A stretch of DNA of 64,000 nt, from assembly GCF_001741865.1 (NCBI RefSeq), contig NZ_CP017147.1, positions 2,471,001-2,535,000 of the forward strand. The letters are read 5' to 3'. Positions within the stretch are counted from its first letter, which is position 1, and each line of letters opens with the position of its first letter. Below the pieces are notes generated by a model. It did no database searches and was not told the DNA's origin. It was given only the letters and a program-made list of their open reading frames with translations. This document shows positions 16,951-25,181 of the stretch, in pieces. Made by a program: the position numbers and the translations under genes. The stretch is from Bosea vaviloviae (lineage in GTDB: Bacteria; Pseudomonadota; Alphaproteobacteria; Rhizobiales; Beijerinckiaceae).

Positions 16951-17367
16951 ATGACTGATAATGACGGTTCGGATTTCATCGAGCTGACGGCTGACATCGT
17001 CTCGGCCTATGTCTCGAACAATTCTGTCCCTGTATCCGAATTACCTGCTCTGATCAGTGATGTGCATGCTGCGCTGAGCCGCGTTGTTGGCGGTGCCGCT
17101 CCGGTCCTGCCGGCAGAGGCGCCCAAGCCCGCGATTCCGGTCAAGAAGTCGATCACGGCCGATTACCTGATCTGCCTTGAGGACGGAAAGAAGTTCAAGT
17201 CGCTGAAGCGCCATCTGCGGACGCAATACAATATGTCCCCGGAGCAGTACCGCGAGAAGTGGGGCCTGCCGCCCGATTATCCGATGGTCGCCCCCAACTA
17301 TGCCGAAGCGCGCTCGCAGCTCGCCAAGAAGATGGGCCTCGGCCAGCAGCGCCGCAAGCGCCGCTGA
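16951..17367 (+). CDS. mucR: MucR/Ros family transcriptional regulator
   Basis: A 138-residue zinc-finger-type regulator; the family controls exopolysaccharide, motility and cell-cycle genes in Rhizobiales. The N-terminal half ([20 protein letters not shown]) is the oligomerisation part. The DNA-binding part has [29 protein letters not shown] and [20 protein letters not shown]. The zinc ligands are incomplete: CLED in place of the C-x2-C pair and Q in place of the second His. ATG 16951 has AAGGAG ten bases upstream; the frame is open much further but without protein-like content. A strong terminator follows at 17533. Confidence 0.95.
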   Translation: MTDNDGSDFIELTADIVSAYVSNNSVPVSELPALISDVHAALSRVVGGAAPVLPAEAPKPAIPVKKSITADYLICLEDGKKFKSLKRHLRTQYNMSPEQYREKWGLPPDYPMVAPNYAEARSQLAKKMGLGQQRRKRR

Positions 17368-17405
17368 GACGACACACGGCAGCGGGCCGGTTGCGCGCAG
17401 GCGTT

Positions 17406-17509
17406 AGAGCGTTTTCGAGCGAAGTGGATACCGGTTCGCGTGAAGAAAACGCGTTAAAACAAGGAGCTGGAGCAATTGAACGATCCAATCGGATCGGAAA
17501 TTGCTCCAG
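17406..17509. repeat. AGAGCGTTTTCGAG-family palindromic repeat plus a second palindrome
   Basis: AGAGCGTTTTCGAGCGAAGT and then ACCGGTTCGCGTGAAGAAAA make the first unit (to about 17475); a near copy lies at 19159 and a short one at 38069. The second unit pairs TGGAGCAATT with AATTGCTCCA (17468-17509). Confidence 0.75.
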
Positions 17510-17532
17510 GGCGCTCGCCCTGGAATTCAGAA

Positions 17533-17559
17533 GGCCGCCGGCTTGCCGGCGGCCTTTTT
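17533..17559 (+). terminator. Rho-independent terminator downstream of mucR
   Basis: GGCCGCCGG and CCGGCGGCC form a perfect 9-bp stem (11 bp with the flanking AA/TT), loop CTTG, then five T. It lies 165 bp after the mucR stop, beyond a palindromic repeat. Confidence 0.85.
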
Positions 17560-17664
17560 CGCGTTTGGTCCCGCTCATCGGCGTGGACGATCAGCCATGG
17601 CGGTGCCGCGAAATCCTGGCGGGCGATACAAGGCCTCATCGGCGTTCAGCCTGAACGGATGCAT

Positions 17665-18954
17665 TCAAGGCGTCCGTCGCTCGCGCCACCAGTCGGCGAC
17701 CTGATAGCTCCAATAGGTTGCCTGGACAGCGGCCGTACCGAAGGGGCCGCCGTTCCAGACCAGGCCGAAGGGCTCGAACAGGGTGTGGCGGTCGCTTGTG
17801 TCCAGAATGCCCTCTGCGACGACGCGCCCGCCAATTGCCGTCGTATTGAGGCCGTGCCCGCCGAAGCCCATGCAATGCCAGACACCGGGCCCGAGCCGGC
17901 CGATCTGCGGCATCAGATGCCGCGCATAGGACATCAGGCCCGACCAGGCCATCTCGATCTTCAGCTCCGCAAGCTGCGGATAGGTCGCGATCATCGTCCG
18001 GCGTAGCAGCGCTGCGAGATCGCGCGGCTCGCTGGTCCGGGTGGTGATGCGCCCGCCCCAGAGCAGGCGCTGCCCGTCCTCGACCAGGCGGTAGTAATCC
18101 CCGGCGCGGCGGTCGTCGCTGACGGCGGCGCGCGTGCCTATGACCTGCGCCAGCGCATCGGGCGCGGCTTCGGTCGTCAGCACATAGGTTGCGATCGGCA
18201 AATGGCTGGCGCGCAGCTTCGGCACCAGCCCGTCGGTGTAGCCGCCGCAGGCAATCACGACATTCTTCGCTGTGACCGATCCGCCCGCGGTGGCGACACG
18301 CTTTTGCGCACCCGAAAGATCGGCCGAGACGACGCGGGCATCCTCGAGGACCAGCCCGCCCAGCGCCTCGATCGCGTCGGCGAGCGCGCGGGCATAGTTC
18401 AGCGGATGGATGTGAAAGGAATTGGGATCGAACAGAGCCTTATGATAGCTCGGCGAGCGCAGCACCTCGCGAACCTGTTCCCGGGGCCAGAATTCCACGT
18501 CGTAGCCGAAGTCGCGCGCCAGCCGCTCTGCAGTCCGCTGCAGCCTGTCGCCGCTGTCGTAACGGACGGCGGCGACCTTGCCGGGAAGGGGCGCGACGCT
18601 GTCCGTCACGCCGAGGTCACGGATCGTGTCGGCGACGATGCGCATGCCCTCGATCGAAAGCCTGTGCAGAGTGCGGGCCTTGTCTTCGCCGATGGCGCCG
18701 GCGATCGAGGCGTAGCCGCGCGAATAGCCCGAGCCGACGAAGCCGCCATTGCGCCCCGACGCGCCCCAGCCGACGGCTTGCGCCTCCAGCACCGCGACCG
18801 AACGCCCAGCGCGGGCGAGTTCATACGCGCAGGTCAGCCCGGCCAGCCCGCCGCCGACGATGCAGGTCTCGACCTCGACAGGTCCGCGCAGGGGAGGCCG
18901 GTCGTGCCTCGTCGCAATGGTGCGAGCATAGAAGGTGTCGGGATAGCTCGGCAT
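17665..18954 (-). CDS. FAD-dependent oxidoreductase, DAO family (gamma-glutamylputrescine oxidase-like)
   Basis: A 429-residue flavoprotein of the D-amino-acid-oxidase fold, closest in pattern to PuuB and other amine oxidases that deaminate secondary amines. The dinucleotide motif is CIVGGGLAGLTCAYELARAG, followed by GWGASGRNGGFVGSG, the usual continuation. FAD-site segments near the C-terminus include MGFGGHGLNTTAIGG. YRLVEDGQRLLWGGR matches PuuB-type proteins. No puuA/C genes are nearby, so the substrate is open. Start 18954 is chosen from homologue layout; the frame runs open to 19122, but that part overlaps the permease remnant. Confidence 0.87.
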   Translation of the reverse strand: MPSYPDTFYARTIATRHDRPPLRGPVEVETCIVGGGLAGLTCAYELARAGRSVAVLEAQAVGWGASGRNGGFVGSGYSRGYASIAGAIGEDKARTLHRLSIEGMRIVADTIRDLGVTDSVAPLPGKVAAVRYDSGDRLQRTAERLARDFGYDVEFWPREQVREVLRSPSYHKALFDPNSFHIHPLNYARALADAIEALGGLVLEDARVVSADLSGAQKRVATAGGSVTAKNVVIACGGYTDGLVPKLRASHLPIATYVLTTEAAPDALAQVIGTRAAVSDDRRAGDYYRLVEDGQRLLWGGRITTRTSEPRDLAALLRRTMIATYPQLAELKIEMAWSGLMSYARHLMPQIGRLGPGVWHCMGFGGHGLNTTAIGGRVVAEGILDTSDRHTLFEPFGLVWNGGPFGTAAVQATYWSYQVADWWRERRTP

Positions 18955-18991
18955 GAGGGTGCCGGTGCTCCTGTCGCGGGAGGGGGACCGC

Positions 18992-19156
18992 TCAGGCGGT
19001 CGGGCTGCGGTCGTTGTCGGTTTTGAGGCGGCACTCAAGGAAGCGGCTGTAGGAGCCCATGTCATAACTGAACACGGCATAGACCACCGCCGCGAAGGCA
19101 TAGCATTCCATCGGATGCTCATATCGACGAAACGTCAGTGACCGATTTCCAGCTGA
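18992..19156 (-). pseudogene. C-terminal remnant of an amino-acid ABC transporter permease
   Basis: A short open frame ends 38 bp before the FAD oxidase start, on the same strand. It encodes about 54 residues with no good start. The stretch CYAFAAVVYAVFSYDMGSYS, followed by RFLECRLKTDN, matches the last membrane helix and the SRYS-x-LE-R-L tail of HisM/AapM-type permeases. A stop (TAG, 19157-19159) and a palindromic repeat lie directly upstream, and no rest of the permease is present. I infer that an operon of amino-acid importer plus oxidase lost its transport genes here. Judgement is by eye; an alignment would settle it. Confidence 0.55.
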
Positions 19157-19158
19157 CT

Positions 19159-19234
19159 AGAGCATTTTCGAGTGAAGCGGACACCGGCTCGCGTGAAGAA
19201 AATGCGATAAAACAAAGAGCTAGAGCATTTTCGC
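19159..19234. repeat. AGAGCATTTTCGAG-family palindromic repeat
   Basis: A near copy of the element at 17406: AGAGCATTTTCGAGTGAAGC, then ACCGGCTCGCGTGAAG, AAAATGCG and AGAGCTAGAGCATTTTCGCG. It abuts the permease remnant. Confidence 0.75.
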
Positions 19235-19312
19235 GATTCGGAGAAACGCGGCAATTCTCACGCACGCACCCGAAAAGCGCGCGACCTGCAGAGTAAACTC
19301 AGGAGGACCCAG

Positions 19313-19558
19313 ATGGTTTGGCGGTGTCAAACCTGGCCGGAGGGGCGTTGCTCATCGTGGCAAACGCACGGCCGCCTCCGCAATAAAGGCACTCTGCCAG
19401 TTCATCGGGCGCCAGCGCCTTCCTTCCAATCGGACATGCCTTCTCAAGCAACGTCGTCTGCGCGGCGGGAGATCGGCCACCGGCGGTGGATAGTCCTTGG
19501 CTCTACGGGCGCCGGCACTCTGATTCGACCGGGGGTCGGGGTCCGCTATTCTTCCTGA
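19313..19558 (+). CDS. Possible small ORF with a strong ribosome site, product not recognised
   Basis: An 81-codon frame has AGGAGG exactly seven bases before its ATG, unusually good for this window. The translated product (rich in Trp, Arg, Ser) resembles no family I know and lacks a clear domain, signal or membrane segment. Its end overlaps the convergent lipoprotein gene by 13 bp. It may be chance, or a relic that lost its frame. Nothing else was seen in 19235-19545. Confidence 0.2.
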   Translation: MVWRCQTWPEGRCSSWQTHGRLRNKGTLPVHRAPAPSFQSDMPSQATSSARREIGHRRWIVLGSTGAGTLIRPGVGVRYSS

Positions 19559-19761
19559 GCGATGGGGCCGCTTCTTTCGCCATGCCGTTCCGTGCGTTTC
19601 TGCCGGTCGCGGTCAGCCGTCATGACGCAGTGCGCAAAAGCATCAGTGCCACGCTGGAAACCGTACGCGTCGCAACGCGAGCGATCTTGAACGATGGGTT
19701 CGGAGGTGCTTGCGCAGGCGCCAAGCGCGAGGGCAAGTGTGGATGCTGTCAGTATCTTCAT
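19546..19761 (-). CDS. Small hypothetical lipoprotein
   Basis: A 71-residue protein with a lipoprotein signal: MKILTASTLALALGACAST, lipobox LGAC with Cys16. The mature part is about 55 residues, hydrophilic, with CDAYGFQRGTDAFAHCVM, a Cys-containing motif seen in small hypothetical lipoproteins of Rhizobiales. It would be exported and anchored in a membrane by lipid. Two further Cys (30 and 42 by count) could form a disulfide. The ribosome site is weak. Function unknown. Confidence 0.7.
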   Translation of the reverse strand: MKILTASTLALALGACASTSEPIVQDRSRCDAYGFQRGTDAFAHCVMTADRDRQKRTERHGERSGPIAQEE

Positions 19762-19885
19762 GCCGACGCAGCATCGACGGTGAAGTGGCGATTTTGGGGC
19801 GCGGCGATCTTGAGGCTGTCGTCAGGCCGCGGCCGCTGCATAATCGGCGCAAAGCGAATTCTTCGTTTGTGCCGGCGATCGGGTC

Positions 19886-20917
19886 TCAGGTCGCGATGTG
19901 AGGCAGGGCGTTCGTAGCGTACAGATGCAGCCGCATTTTGATGTCCTGGTTGTGGTTGCCGAAGCCGCGGCCGAAAATGTTGACCCCTCCCGGCCGACCC
20001 TCCTTATCGTCGATGCCGATGCGCAGCCGGATCGAATGGTGGCGATCAAGGTCGAGATCGGTCGTCGCGATATCGCTGAGTTTGCGCTCGCCGAGGAAGG
20101 TGCCTTCTGCGGTGATACGCCAGGTCGTCAGGATGCCGTATTGGGAACCTTCGAGCTTCCACCAGGGCGGCGTATAGGTTCCGCGGCGATCGCCATAGTC
20201 GCCGGGACATGTCCAGGTGCCGACCTTGCGCTCATTGATCCAGAGGCTGATGTCAGAAGGCCAATCGGCATTGGTGCCGGGCACCTCCGACGACATCTCC
20301 ATCTCGAATTCCAGTGCCGCGATGGCCCGATTCAGCACTTTGGCGTTGTTCGGGAATTTGTATTCGACATAGCCCCGGCCGAACCAGATCAGTGCGGCCT
20401 GCACCCGGCGCGGATCGAGGAACAGCTCCGGCACGTCGAGCACGCCGAGGATGCGCTCGGTCGAGCAGAACCCGCAAGGCGCCGAGACGTTGGAACTCGT
20501 ATAGAGCCCGAGCGGCATTTCGACCTCGACGATGTTGTGGTCGCGGCTAGGGTCGTCGGGATCAAGATTGACGACGATCTCGGAATAGCGCGCGGCGCAA
20601 ATCTTTTGCTGCCCTTTGGCTGCCTTGCCGAGCGACGTCGAGATCAGCTCAGCCTCTTCGAGCACCTGGACATTGGTCGCAATCGTGGATTGCGGCAGGC
20701 CTAGCGCCTCGGCGATCTGGTTGATGTTCTTCGGTCCCTGCCGGTTGAGCAGTCTCAGGATGCGCAGCCTGACCGGGGAGGCTAAGCCGCGCAGCACCTG
20801 ATATTGGCGGTCCGCATTGACGACGAGGAAGCCAAGGTCCTGCCGGCCCTCGGCGCGCGGCGCTCTGCTGCCATTGCTGCGGCGTCCGCGATGCAGTGAT
20901 GGCGGGTTTTCGTTCAT
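19886..20917 (-). CDS. ArsR-type HTH regulator with large C-terminal sensor domain (arabinoside locus)
   Basis: A 343-residue regulator. Residues about 40-105 form a winged helix of ArsR type (ASPVRLRILRLLNRQG, then INQIAEALGLPQSTIATNVQ and VLEEAELI). The remaining 220 residues are rich in Trp, Gly and beta-forming residues (DISLWINERKVGTWTCPGDY) and look like a jelly-roll ligand domain rather than a metal sensor; the ArsR metal site is absent. It lies 19 bp downstream of the arabinofuranosidase gene on the same strand, at the end of the transport operon, so it probably controls that operon in response to a sugar. Confidence 0.8.
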   Translation of the reverse strand: MNENPPSLHRGRRSNGSRAPRAEGRQDLGFLVVNADRQYQVLRGLASPVRLRILRLLNRQGPKNINQIAEALGLPQSTIATNVQVLEEAELISTSLGKAAKGQQKICAARYSEIVVNLDPDDPSRDHNIVEVEMPLGLYTSSNVSAPCGFCSTERILGVLDVPELFLDPRRVQAALIWFGRGYVEYKFPNNAKVLNRAIAALEFEMEMSSEVPGTNADWPSDISLWINERKVGTWTCPGDYGDRRGTYTPPWWKLEGSQYGILTTWRITAEGTFLGERKLSDIATTDLDLDRHHSIRLRIGIDDKEGRPGGVNIFGRGFGNHNQDIKMRLHLYATNALPHIAT

Positions 20918-20936
20918 CCCCGTGAGCGCCGTTCTG

Positions 20937-22472
20937 TCAGCTTTCGAGCCTGATCACATTCCACGAGGCCGGTTGCAATTCCAAGGTGATCTCATCCGAT
21001 TTGGTCGAGACGCCCTTCAATGACGCCGGTTTGACCTTGAGCGGCTCCTTCTTGCTGTTGACCGCCTTCAGATCTTTGTGGCGCAACTCGGTCGCCTCGG
21101 CGACCTTGAGCTTGCCGAAGCCGCGCGCATTGACCGTGACGTCGAGGCTGCCTTCCAGATCGCGGTTGAGCAGGAAGAGCGAGACGCCCTTGTCGTCGCT
21201 GACCACCGACGCCTTCAGATAGGGCGCGTCAATCGGATAGTAGAGGTCCTGCTTGCCGCGCGGATCGAAATAGGAGGCCTGGTAGCTTTCGGATTTGACG
21301 ATGGCCTTGAGCACGGTCCCGCGCCCCAGCCGGCTCATCTGCGCGAAGGGCCAGAAGATCGTCTGGCGCCAGGCCGGGCCACCGGTTTCGGTCATGATCG
21401 GGGCGATGACGTTGACAAGTTGCGCGAGGCAGGCGGTCTTCACGCGATCGGCGTGATTGAGAAGCGAGATGCAGGCGCCGCCGAAGACGAGCGCGTCCTC
21501 CATGGAGTAGATTTCCTCGAGGATCGGTGGCGCCACCGGCCAGCCTTCCTTGACGCGGTCGGCCCGCACGCGCCGCGTCCGGTACCACACGTTCCATTCG
21601 TCGAAGCTCAGCATGATGCGCTTGTCGGAGCGGCGCCGCGCCGCAACGGCGTCGGAGATTGCGACGACCTCCTCGATGAACTGATCCATCAGGTCGGGAC
21701 TGGCGAGGAAGGCCTTGGTGTCGCCGGCATAGTTGTTGAAATAGGTGTGCAGCGAGATGAACTCGACCTGATCGAAAGTGTGCTCCAGCACCTCGTCTTC
21801 CCAGCGGCCATAGGTCGGCATATTGCGGCCCGAGGATCCGCAGGCGGCGAGCTCGATCGACGGGTCGATCCAGCGCATCATCTTCGCCGCCTCATGCGCG
21901 ACGCGCCCGTATTCCGTCGCCGTCTTGTGCTCCATCTGCCAGGGGCCATCGACCTCGTTGCCGAGGCACCAGAACTTCACGCCGTGCGGCTTCTTCCAGC
22001 CGTGCTTGATGCGCAGATCCGACCAGGCCGTGCCGCCGGGATGGTTGCAGTATTCGACGAGATTGCGCGCCGCATCGCCGTCTCGCGTGCCGAGATTGAC
22101 GGCGAGCATGGGGTCGATTTTCGCTGCCCGGCACCAGTCGATGAACTCGTTCGTGCCGAAGCTGTTCGGCTCGGTGGTGAACCAGGCGAGATCGAGCCGC
22201 GCGGGCCGGTCTTTGACCGGGCCGACCCCGTCCTCCCAGTTGTAGCCGGAGACGAAATTGCCGCCCGGATAGCGCATGATCGTCGGGCCGAGCTCCTTGA
22301 CGAGATCGAGCACGTCCTTGCGGAAGCCGCGCTTGTCGGCACTGGGATGGCCGGGCTCGTAAATGCCGCCATAGACGCAGCGGCCCAGATGCTCGACGAA
22401 GGCGCCGAAGAGCCGCGGGTCGGTGTCGCCGATGGCGAAGGCGCGGTCGAAGGTGATGCTGGCTTTTCTCAT
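20937..22472 (-). CDS. abfA: Alpha-L-arabinofuranosidase, glycoside hydrolase family 51
   Basis: A 511-residue GH51 enzyme that releases terminal arabinofuranose from arabinan, arabinoxylan or their oligomers. The N-terminus has GAFVEHLGRCVYGGIYEPGH. The acid/base Glu173 is in CLGNEVDGPWQ and the nucleophile Glu292 in LSFDEWNVWY; FWCLGNE and MRYPGGNFVSGYNWEDGVGP are typical barrel segments. The small C-terminal beta domain is complete. There is no signal peptide, so it is cytoplasmic and would act on imported oligosaccharides. Its start overlaps the upstream ATPase stop by 4 bp (ATGA), so it is in the transporter operon. Confidence 0.95.
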   Translation of the reverse strand: MRKASITFDRAFAIGDTDPRLFGAFVEHLGRCVYGGIYEPGHPSADKRGFRKDVLDLVKELGPTIMRYPGGNFVSGYNWEDGVGPVKDRPARLDLAWFTTEPNSFGTNEFIDWCRAAKIDPMLAVNLGTRDGDAARNLVEYCNHPGGTAWSDLRIKHGWKKPHGVKFWCLGNEVDGPWQMEHKTATEYGRVAHEAAKMMRWIDPSIELAACGSSGRNMPTYGRWEDEVLEHTFDQVEFISLHTYFNNYAGDTKAFLASPDLMDQFIEEVVAISDAVAARRRSDKRIMLSFDEWNVWYRTRRVRADRVKEGWPVAPPILEEIYSMEDALVFGGACISLLNHADRVKTACLAQLVNVIAPIMTETGGPAWRQTIFWPFAQMSRLGRGTVLKAIVKSESYQASYFDPRGKQDLYYPIDAPYLKASVVSDDKGVSLFLLNRDLEGSLDVTVNARGFGKLKVAEATELRHKDLKAVNSKKEPLKVKPASLKGVSTKSDEITLELQPASWNVIRLES

Positions 22473-23314
22473 GACGTGGCTCCGGGTGTAGCAACGGCTT
22501 TGCGTGGATGATCGGCACGGAAGGCCCCGGCGCTGTCGGGCGTGAGCACGGCGTCGCGGAGCTGGCGGGAATAGGGATGGGTGGGCGCCGAGAGCACGGC
22601 GCGCGCTGGCCCCTGCTCGACCACCACGCCCTTCTGCATGATGATCAGCCGGTCGCTGATGTAGTAGGCGGTGGCGAGGTCGTGGGTGATGTAGACGATC
22701 GACAGGCCGAGCTCGTCGCGCAGCCGGCCGAACAGGTTGACGATCGACATGCGCAGCGAAGCATCGACCATCGAGACCGGCTCGTCGGCGACGATCAGAC
22801 GGGGCTTGGCGACGAGCGCGCGGGCGATGGCGACGCGCTGGAGCTGGCCGCCGGAAAGCTCGTGCGGGAACCGCCCCCTGATCTCGGCCAGCGACAGCCC
22901 GACCTGCCTGAGCGCCCCGTCGGCCTGCCCCTCGGCTGCGCTCTTGCCCGAGGCTCCGCCGAAACGTTCGGCTGTCATGAACAGATAGCGGTCGAGCTGC
23001 TTCAGCGGATTGAACGCCTCGAACGGGTTCTGGAAGATCGGCTGGACCTCCGCCATGAAGGCGCGCCGCTCGTAGGTTTCGACATCGCGCCCCCCGAGCC
23101 GGACCTTGCCGGAGTTCGGCGTGTGGATGCCGAGGACCATCCGCGCCAGCGTCGACTTGCCGGAGCCCGACTCGCCGATCACGGTGAAGATCTCCGGCTT
23201 GTTCGTTTCGAGCGCGAAGCTCACCTCCTTCACCGCCTCGACGCGTTGCGTCGAGAACAGCCCGCCGCGCGAGAAGCTCTTGCTGACCCGGTCGAGCTCG
23301 ATGAGCGCGCTCAT
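22469..23314 (-). CDS. ABC transporter ATP-binding protein, Dpp/Opp F-type
   Basis: A 281-residue ATPase of the peptide/nickel importer group. Walker A is GESGSGKSTLARM, the signature is LSGGQLQRVAIARAL, Walker B is LIVADEPVSMVD, and the H-loop is YITHDLATAYYISDR. It pairs with the D-type ATPase upstream to energise the importer. Start and stop overlap both neighbours by 4 bp, so translation is coupled. In this operon it most likely drives uptake of arabinose-containing oligosaccharides. Confidence 0.9.
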   Translation of the reverse strand: MSALIELDRVSKSFSRGGLFSTQRVEAVKEVSFALETNKPEIFTVIGESGSGKSTLARMVLGIHTPNSGKVRLGGRDVETYERRAFMAEVQPIFQNPFEAFNPLKQLDRYLFMTAERFGGASGKSAAEGQADGALRQVGLSLAEIRGRFPHELSGGQLQRVAIARALVAKPRLIVADEPVSMVDASLRMSIVNLFGRLRDELGLSIVYITHDLATAYYISDRLIIMQKGVVVEQGPARAVLSAPTHPYSRQLRDAVLTPDSAGAFRADHPRKAVATPGATS

Positions 23315-24321
23315 GCCGCCATCCCCGGATTGACCGCGTGACAGGCGACGCGATGGCCGGGCAGCGTCTCGACCATGGCCGGCACGATCGTCGTGCAGAC
23401 GGGCATGGCGAGCGGGCAGCGCGGATGGAAGCGGCAGCCCGGCGGCGGGGCAGCGAGGTTGGGCGGCGTGCCCTCCAGGCCCTCGCGCTGCTCGGTATCG
23501 CCGATGCGCGGCAGGCTGCCGATCAGGTGGCGCGTATAGGGATGCAGCGGGCGCGCGAAGATCTCGAGCGTCTCGCCATCCTCCACCAGTCGCCCGGCAT
23601 ACATGATGCCGAGACGGTCGGTCAGCGCCGCATGCACGCCCATGTCGTGCGTGATGAACAATACGCTCGAGCCCATTTCGCGCTGGATCGTGCGGATCAT
23701 CCCCAGCACGTCCTTCTGTACGACCACGTCGAGCGCCGTCGTCGGCTCGTCGGCGATGATGAAATCCGGCTTGCAGATCGTCGCGAGCGCGATGGTGACG
23801 CGCTGGCGCATGCCGCCGGAGAGCTCGTGGGGATAGGCGGCGAGCACGGAAGGATCGAGCTTGACGCGCTCGAGATGCGCCGCCGCCCTGGCGTCGAACT
23901 CGACCTTGCTGCCGCCGAGATGGCGCCAGGCGAAATCGCGGAAGCTGTATTTGATCCGCCTGAGCGGGTTCAGCACATTCATCGAGCCTTGCATGATGTA
24001 GGAGAGGTGCCGCCAGCGGATGGCGCGTACCACCTCCGGCGGCGCCCGCCCGAGCGCATCCCAGCCCGGCAGGAAGGAAAAGCGGGCCGAGCCGCCGACC
24101 ATTTCGAGCGGCGGCTTCAGCAGCCCGGCAATCGTCTTGATCAACGTCGTCTTGCCGGAGCTGGACTCGCCTGCCAGGCCATAGATCTCGTTGCGGTTCA
24201 CATCGAAGGTGACGCCATCCACCGCCCTGACCTCGCGGTTGACGCCGAAATAATGGGTGCGAAAATGCGCCTGCAGGTCGCGGACCTCGAGCACCGGCAC
24301 CGGATCGGCCGCACCACTCAT
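23311..24321 (-). CDS. ABC transporter ATP-binding protein, Dpp/Opp D-type
   Basis: A 336-residue ATPase. Walker A reads [13 protein letters not shown], the signature is [14 protein letters not shown], Walker [13 protein letters not shown], and the H-loop [17 protein letters not shown]-terminal oligopeptide-type extension carries [15 protein letters not shown], a Cys-rich segment known to bind Fe-S in some relatives. ATG 24321 overlaps the permease stop (ATGA); the frame is open to 24444 inside the permease gene, so the short start is preferred. Confidence 0.9.
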   Translation of the reverse strand: MSGAADPVPVLEVRDLQAHFRTHYFGVNREVRAVDGVTFDVNRNEIYGLAGESSSGKTTLIKTIAGLLKPPLEMVGGSARFSFLPGWDALGRAPPEVVRAIRWRHLSYIMQGSMNVLNPLRRIKYSFRDFAWRHLGGSKVEFDARAAAHLERVKLDPSVLAAYPHELSGGMRQRVTIALATICKPDFIIADEPTTALDVVVQKDVLGMIRTIQREMGSSVLFITHDMGVHAALTDRLGIMYAGRLVEDGETLEIFARPLHPYTRHLIGSLPRIGDTEQREGLEGTPPNLAAPPPGCRFHPRCPLAMPVCTTIVPAMVETLPGHRVACHAVNPGMAA

Positions 24322-25181
24322 CGGCTGCCCCCCATCCGGGCCAGGCGGCTGCGTGGGTCGATGTATTCGTTCATCGAGACGGCGAGCAGGAAGAGGCCGA
24401 CGAAGGTCATCACCACGAGCGCGATGGGAAAGGCGATCCACCACCAGATGCCGGCGACCAGCGCCGTGTGCTGGTTGGCCCAGTAGATCATCCCGCCAAT
24501 GGTCGGCGTGTTGATGTCGGTGAAGCCGAGGACGGCGAGGGTGACCTCGATGCCGATCGACCAGTTCATGTTGTTCATCGTGGTCGAGAACACGATGGGC
24601 AACACGTAAGGCAGATGCTCGCGCGCCAGGACCTCGTGCGTCTTCATCCCCGAGAAGATGCTGGTCTGGGTGAATTCGCGCGTCTTGAGGCTGAGCGCGA
24701 CCGAGCGGATCAGGCGCGCGTCATAGGCCCAGCCGAGGCAGGCCATGATGGTGGCGAGCAGCGGCGTCGACATCGAATCGCGCAGCACGAAGTAGAACAG
24801 GATCAGGATCGGGAAGAGCGGGATGATGATGAAGGTGTCGTTGATCGACATCAGCACCCGGTCGATCCAGCCGCCGCTGTAGCCGGCGAGCAGCCCGACG
24901 ACGAGCGCGATCACCCGTGACAGCGCTGCGACCATGATGCCGAAGAAGAGCGTGTTGCGGATCGCCGCCGTGAGCTGCCAGAACACGTCCTGCCCGCGCG
25001 AGGTCGTGCCGAGCCAATGGGCAGTGGACGGCGGCAGGTCGGGCGGCACGACATAGACGTCGCCCGCCGGATAAGGTGAGACGACGGAGAGCGCCGCCAT
25101 CACCACCACGATGCCGACGAGCACCAGGCCGATCCGGAATTCGAGATTGTAGCGGATGAGGTCGCGCAGGATGGCCAGCAT
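24318..25181 (-). CDS. ABC transporter permease, Dpp/Opp C-type
   Basis: A 287-residue inner-membrane permease of the DppC type with about six membrane segments. HWLGTTSRGQDVFWQL is the DppC-family signature near residue 55, and the EAA-like loop that contacts the ATPase lies in LKTREFTQTSIFSGMKTHEVL. The late TIGGMIYWANQH matches oligosaccharide and peptide permeases. Its first base is the last base of the upstream permease stop, so the genes are fused in one operon. Confidence 0.9.
   Translation of the reverse strand: MLAILRDLIRYNLEFRIGLVLVGIVVVMAALSVVSPYPAGDVYVVPPDLPPSTAHWLGTTSRGQDVFWQLTAAIRNTLFFGIMVAALSRVIALVVGLLAGYSGGWIDRVLMSINDTFIIIPLFPILILFYFVLRDSMSTPLLATIMACLGWAYDARLIRSVALSLKTREFTQTSIFSGMKTHEVLAREHLPYVLPIVFSTTMNNMNWSIGIEVTLAVLGFTDINTPTIGGMIYWANQHTALVAGIWWWIAFPIALVVMTFVGLFLLAVSMNEYIDPRSRLARMGGSR

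Noticed and set aside
21078..22511. Long + strand frame opposite the arabinofuranosidase gene
   Set aside because: GH51 catalytic motifs are intact on the - strand; the + frame has no recognisable content.
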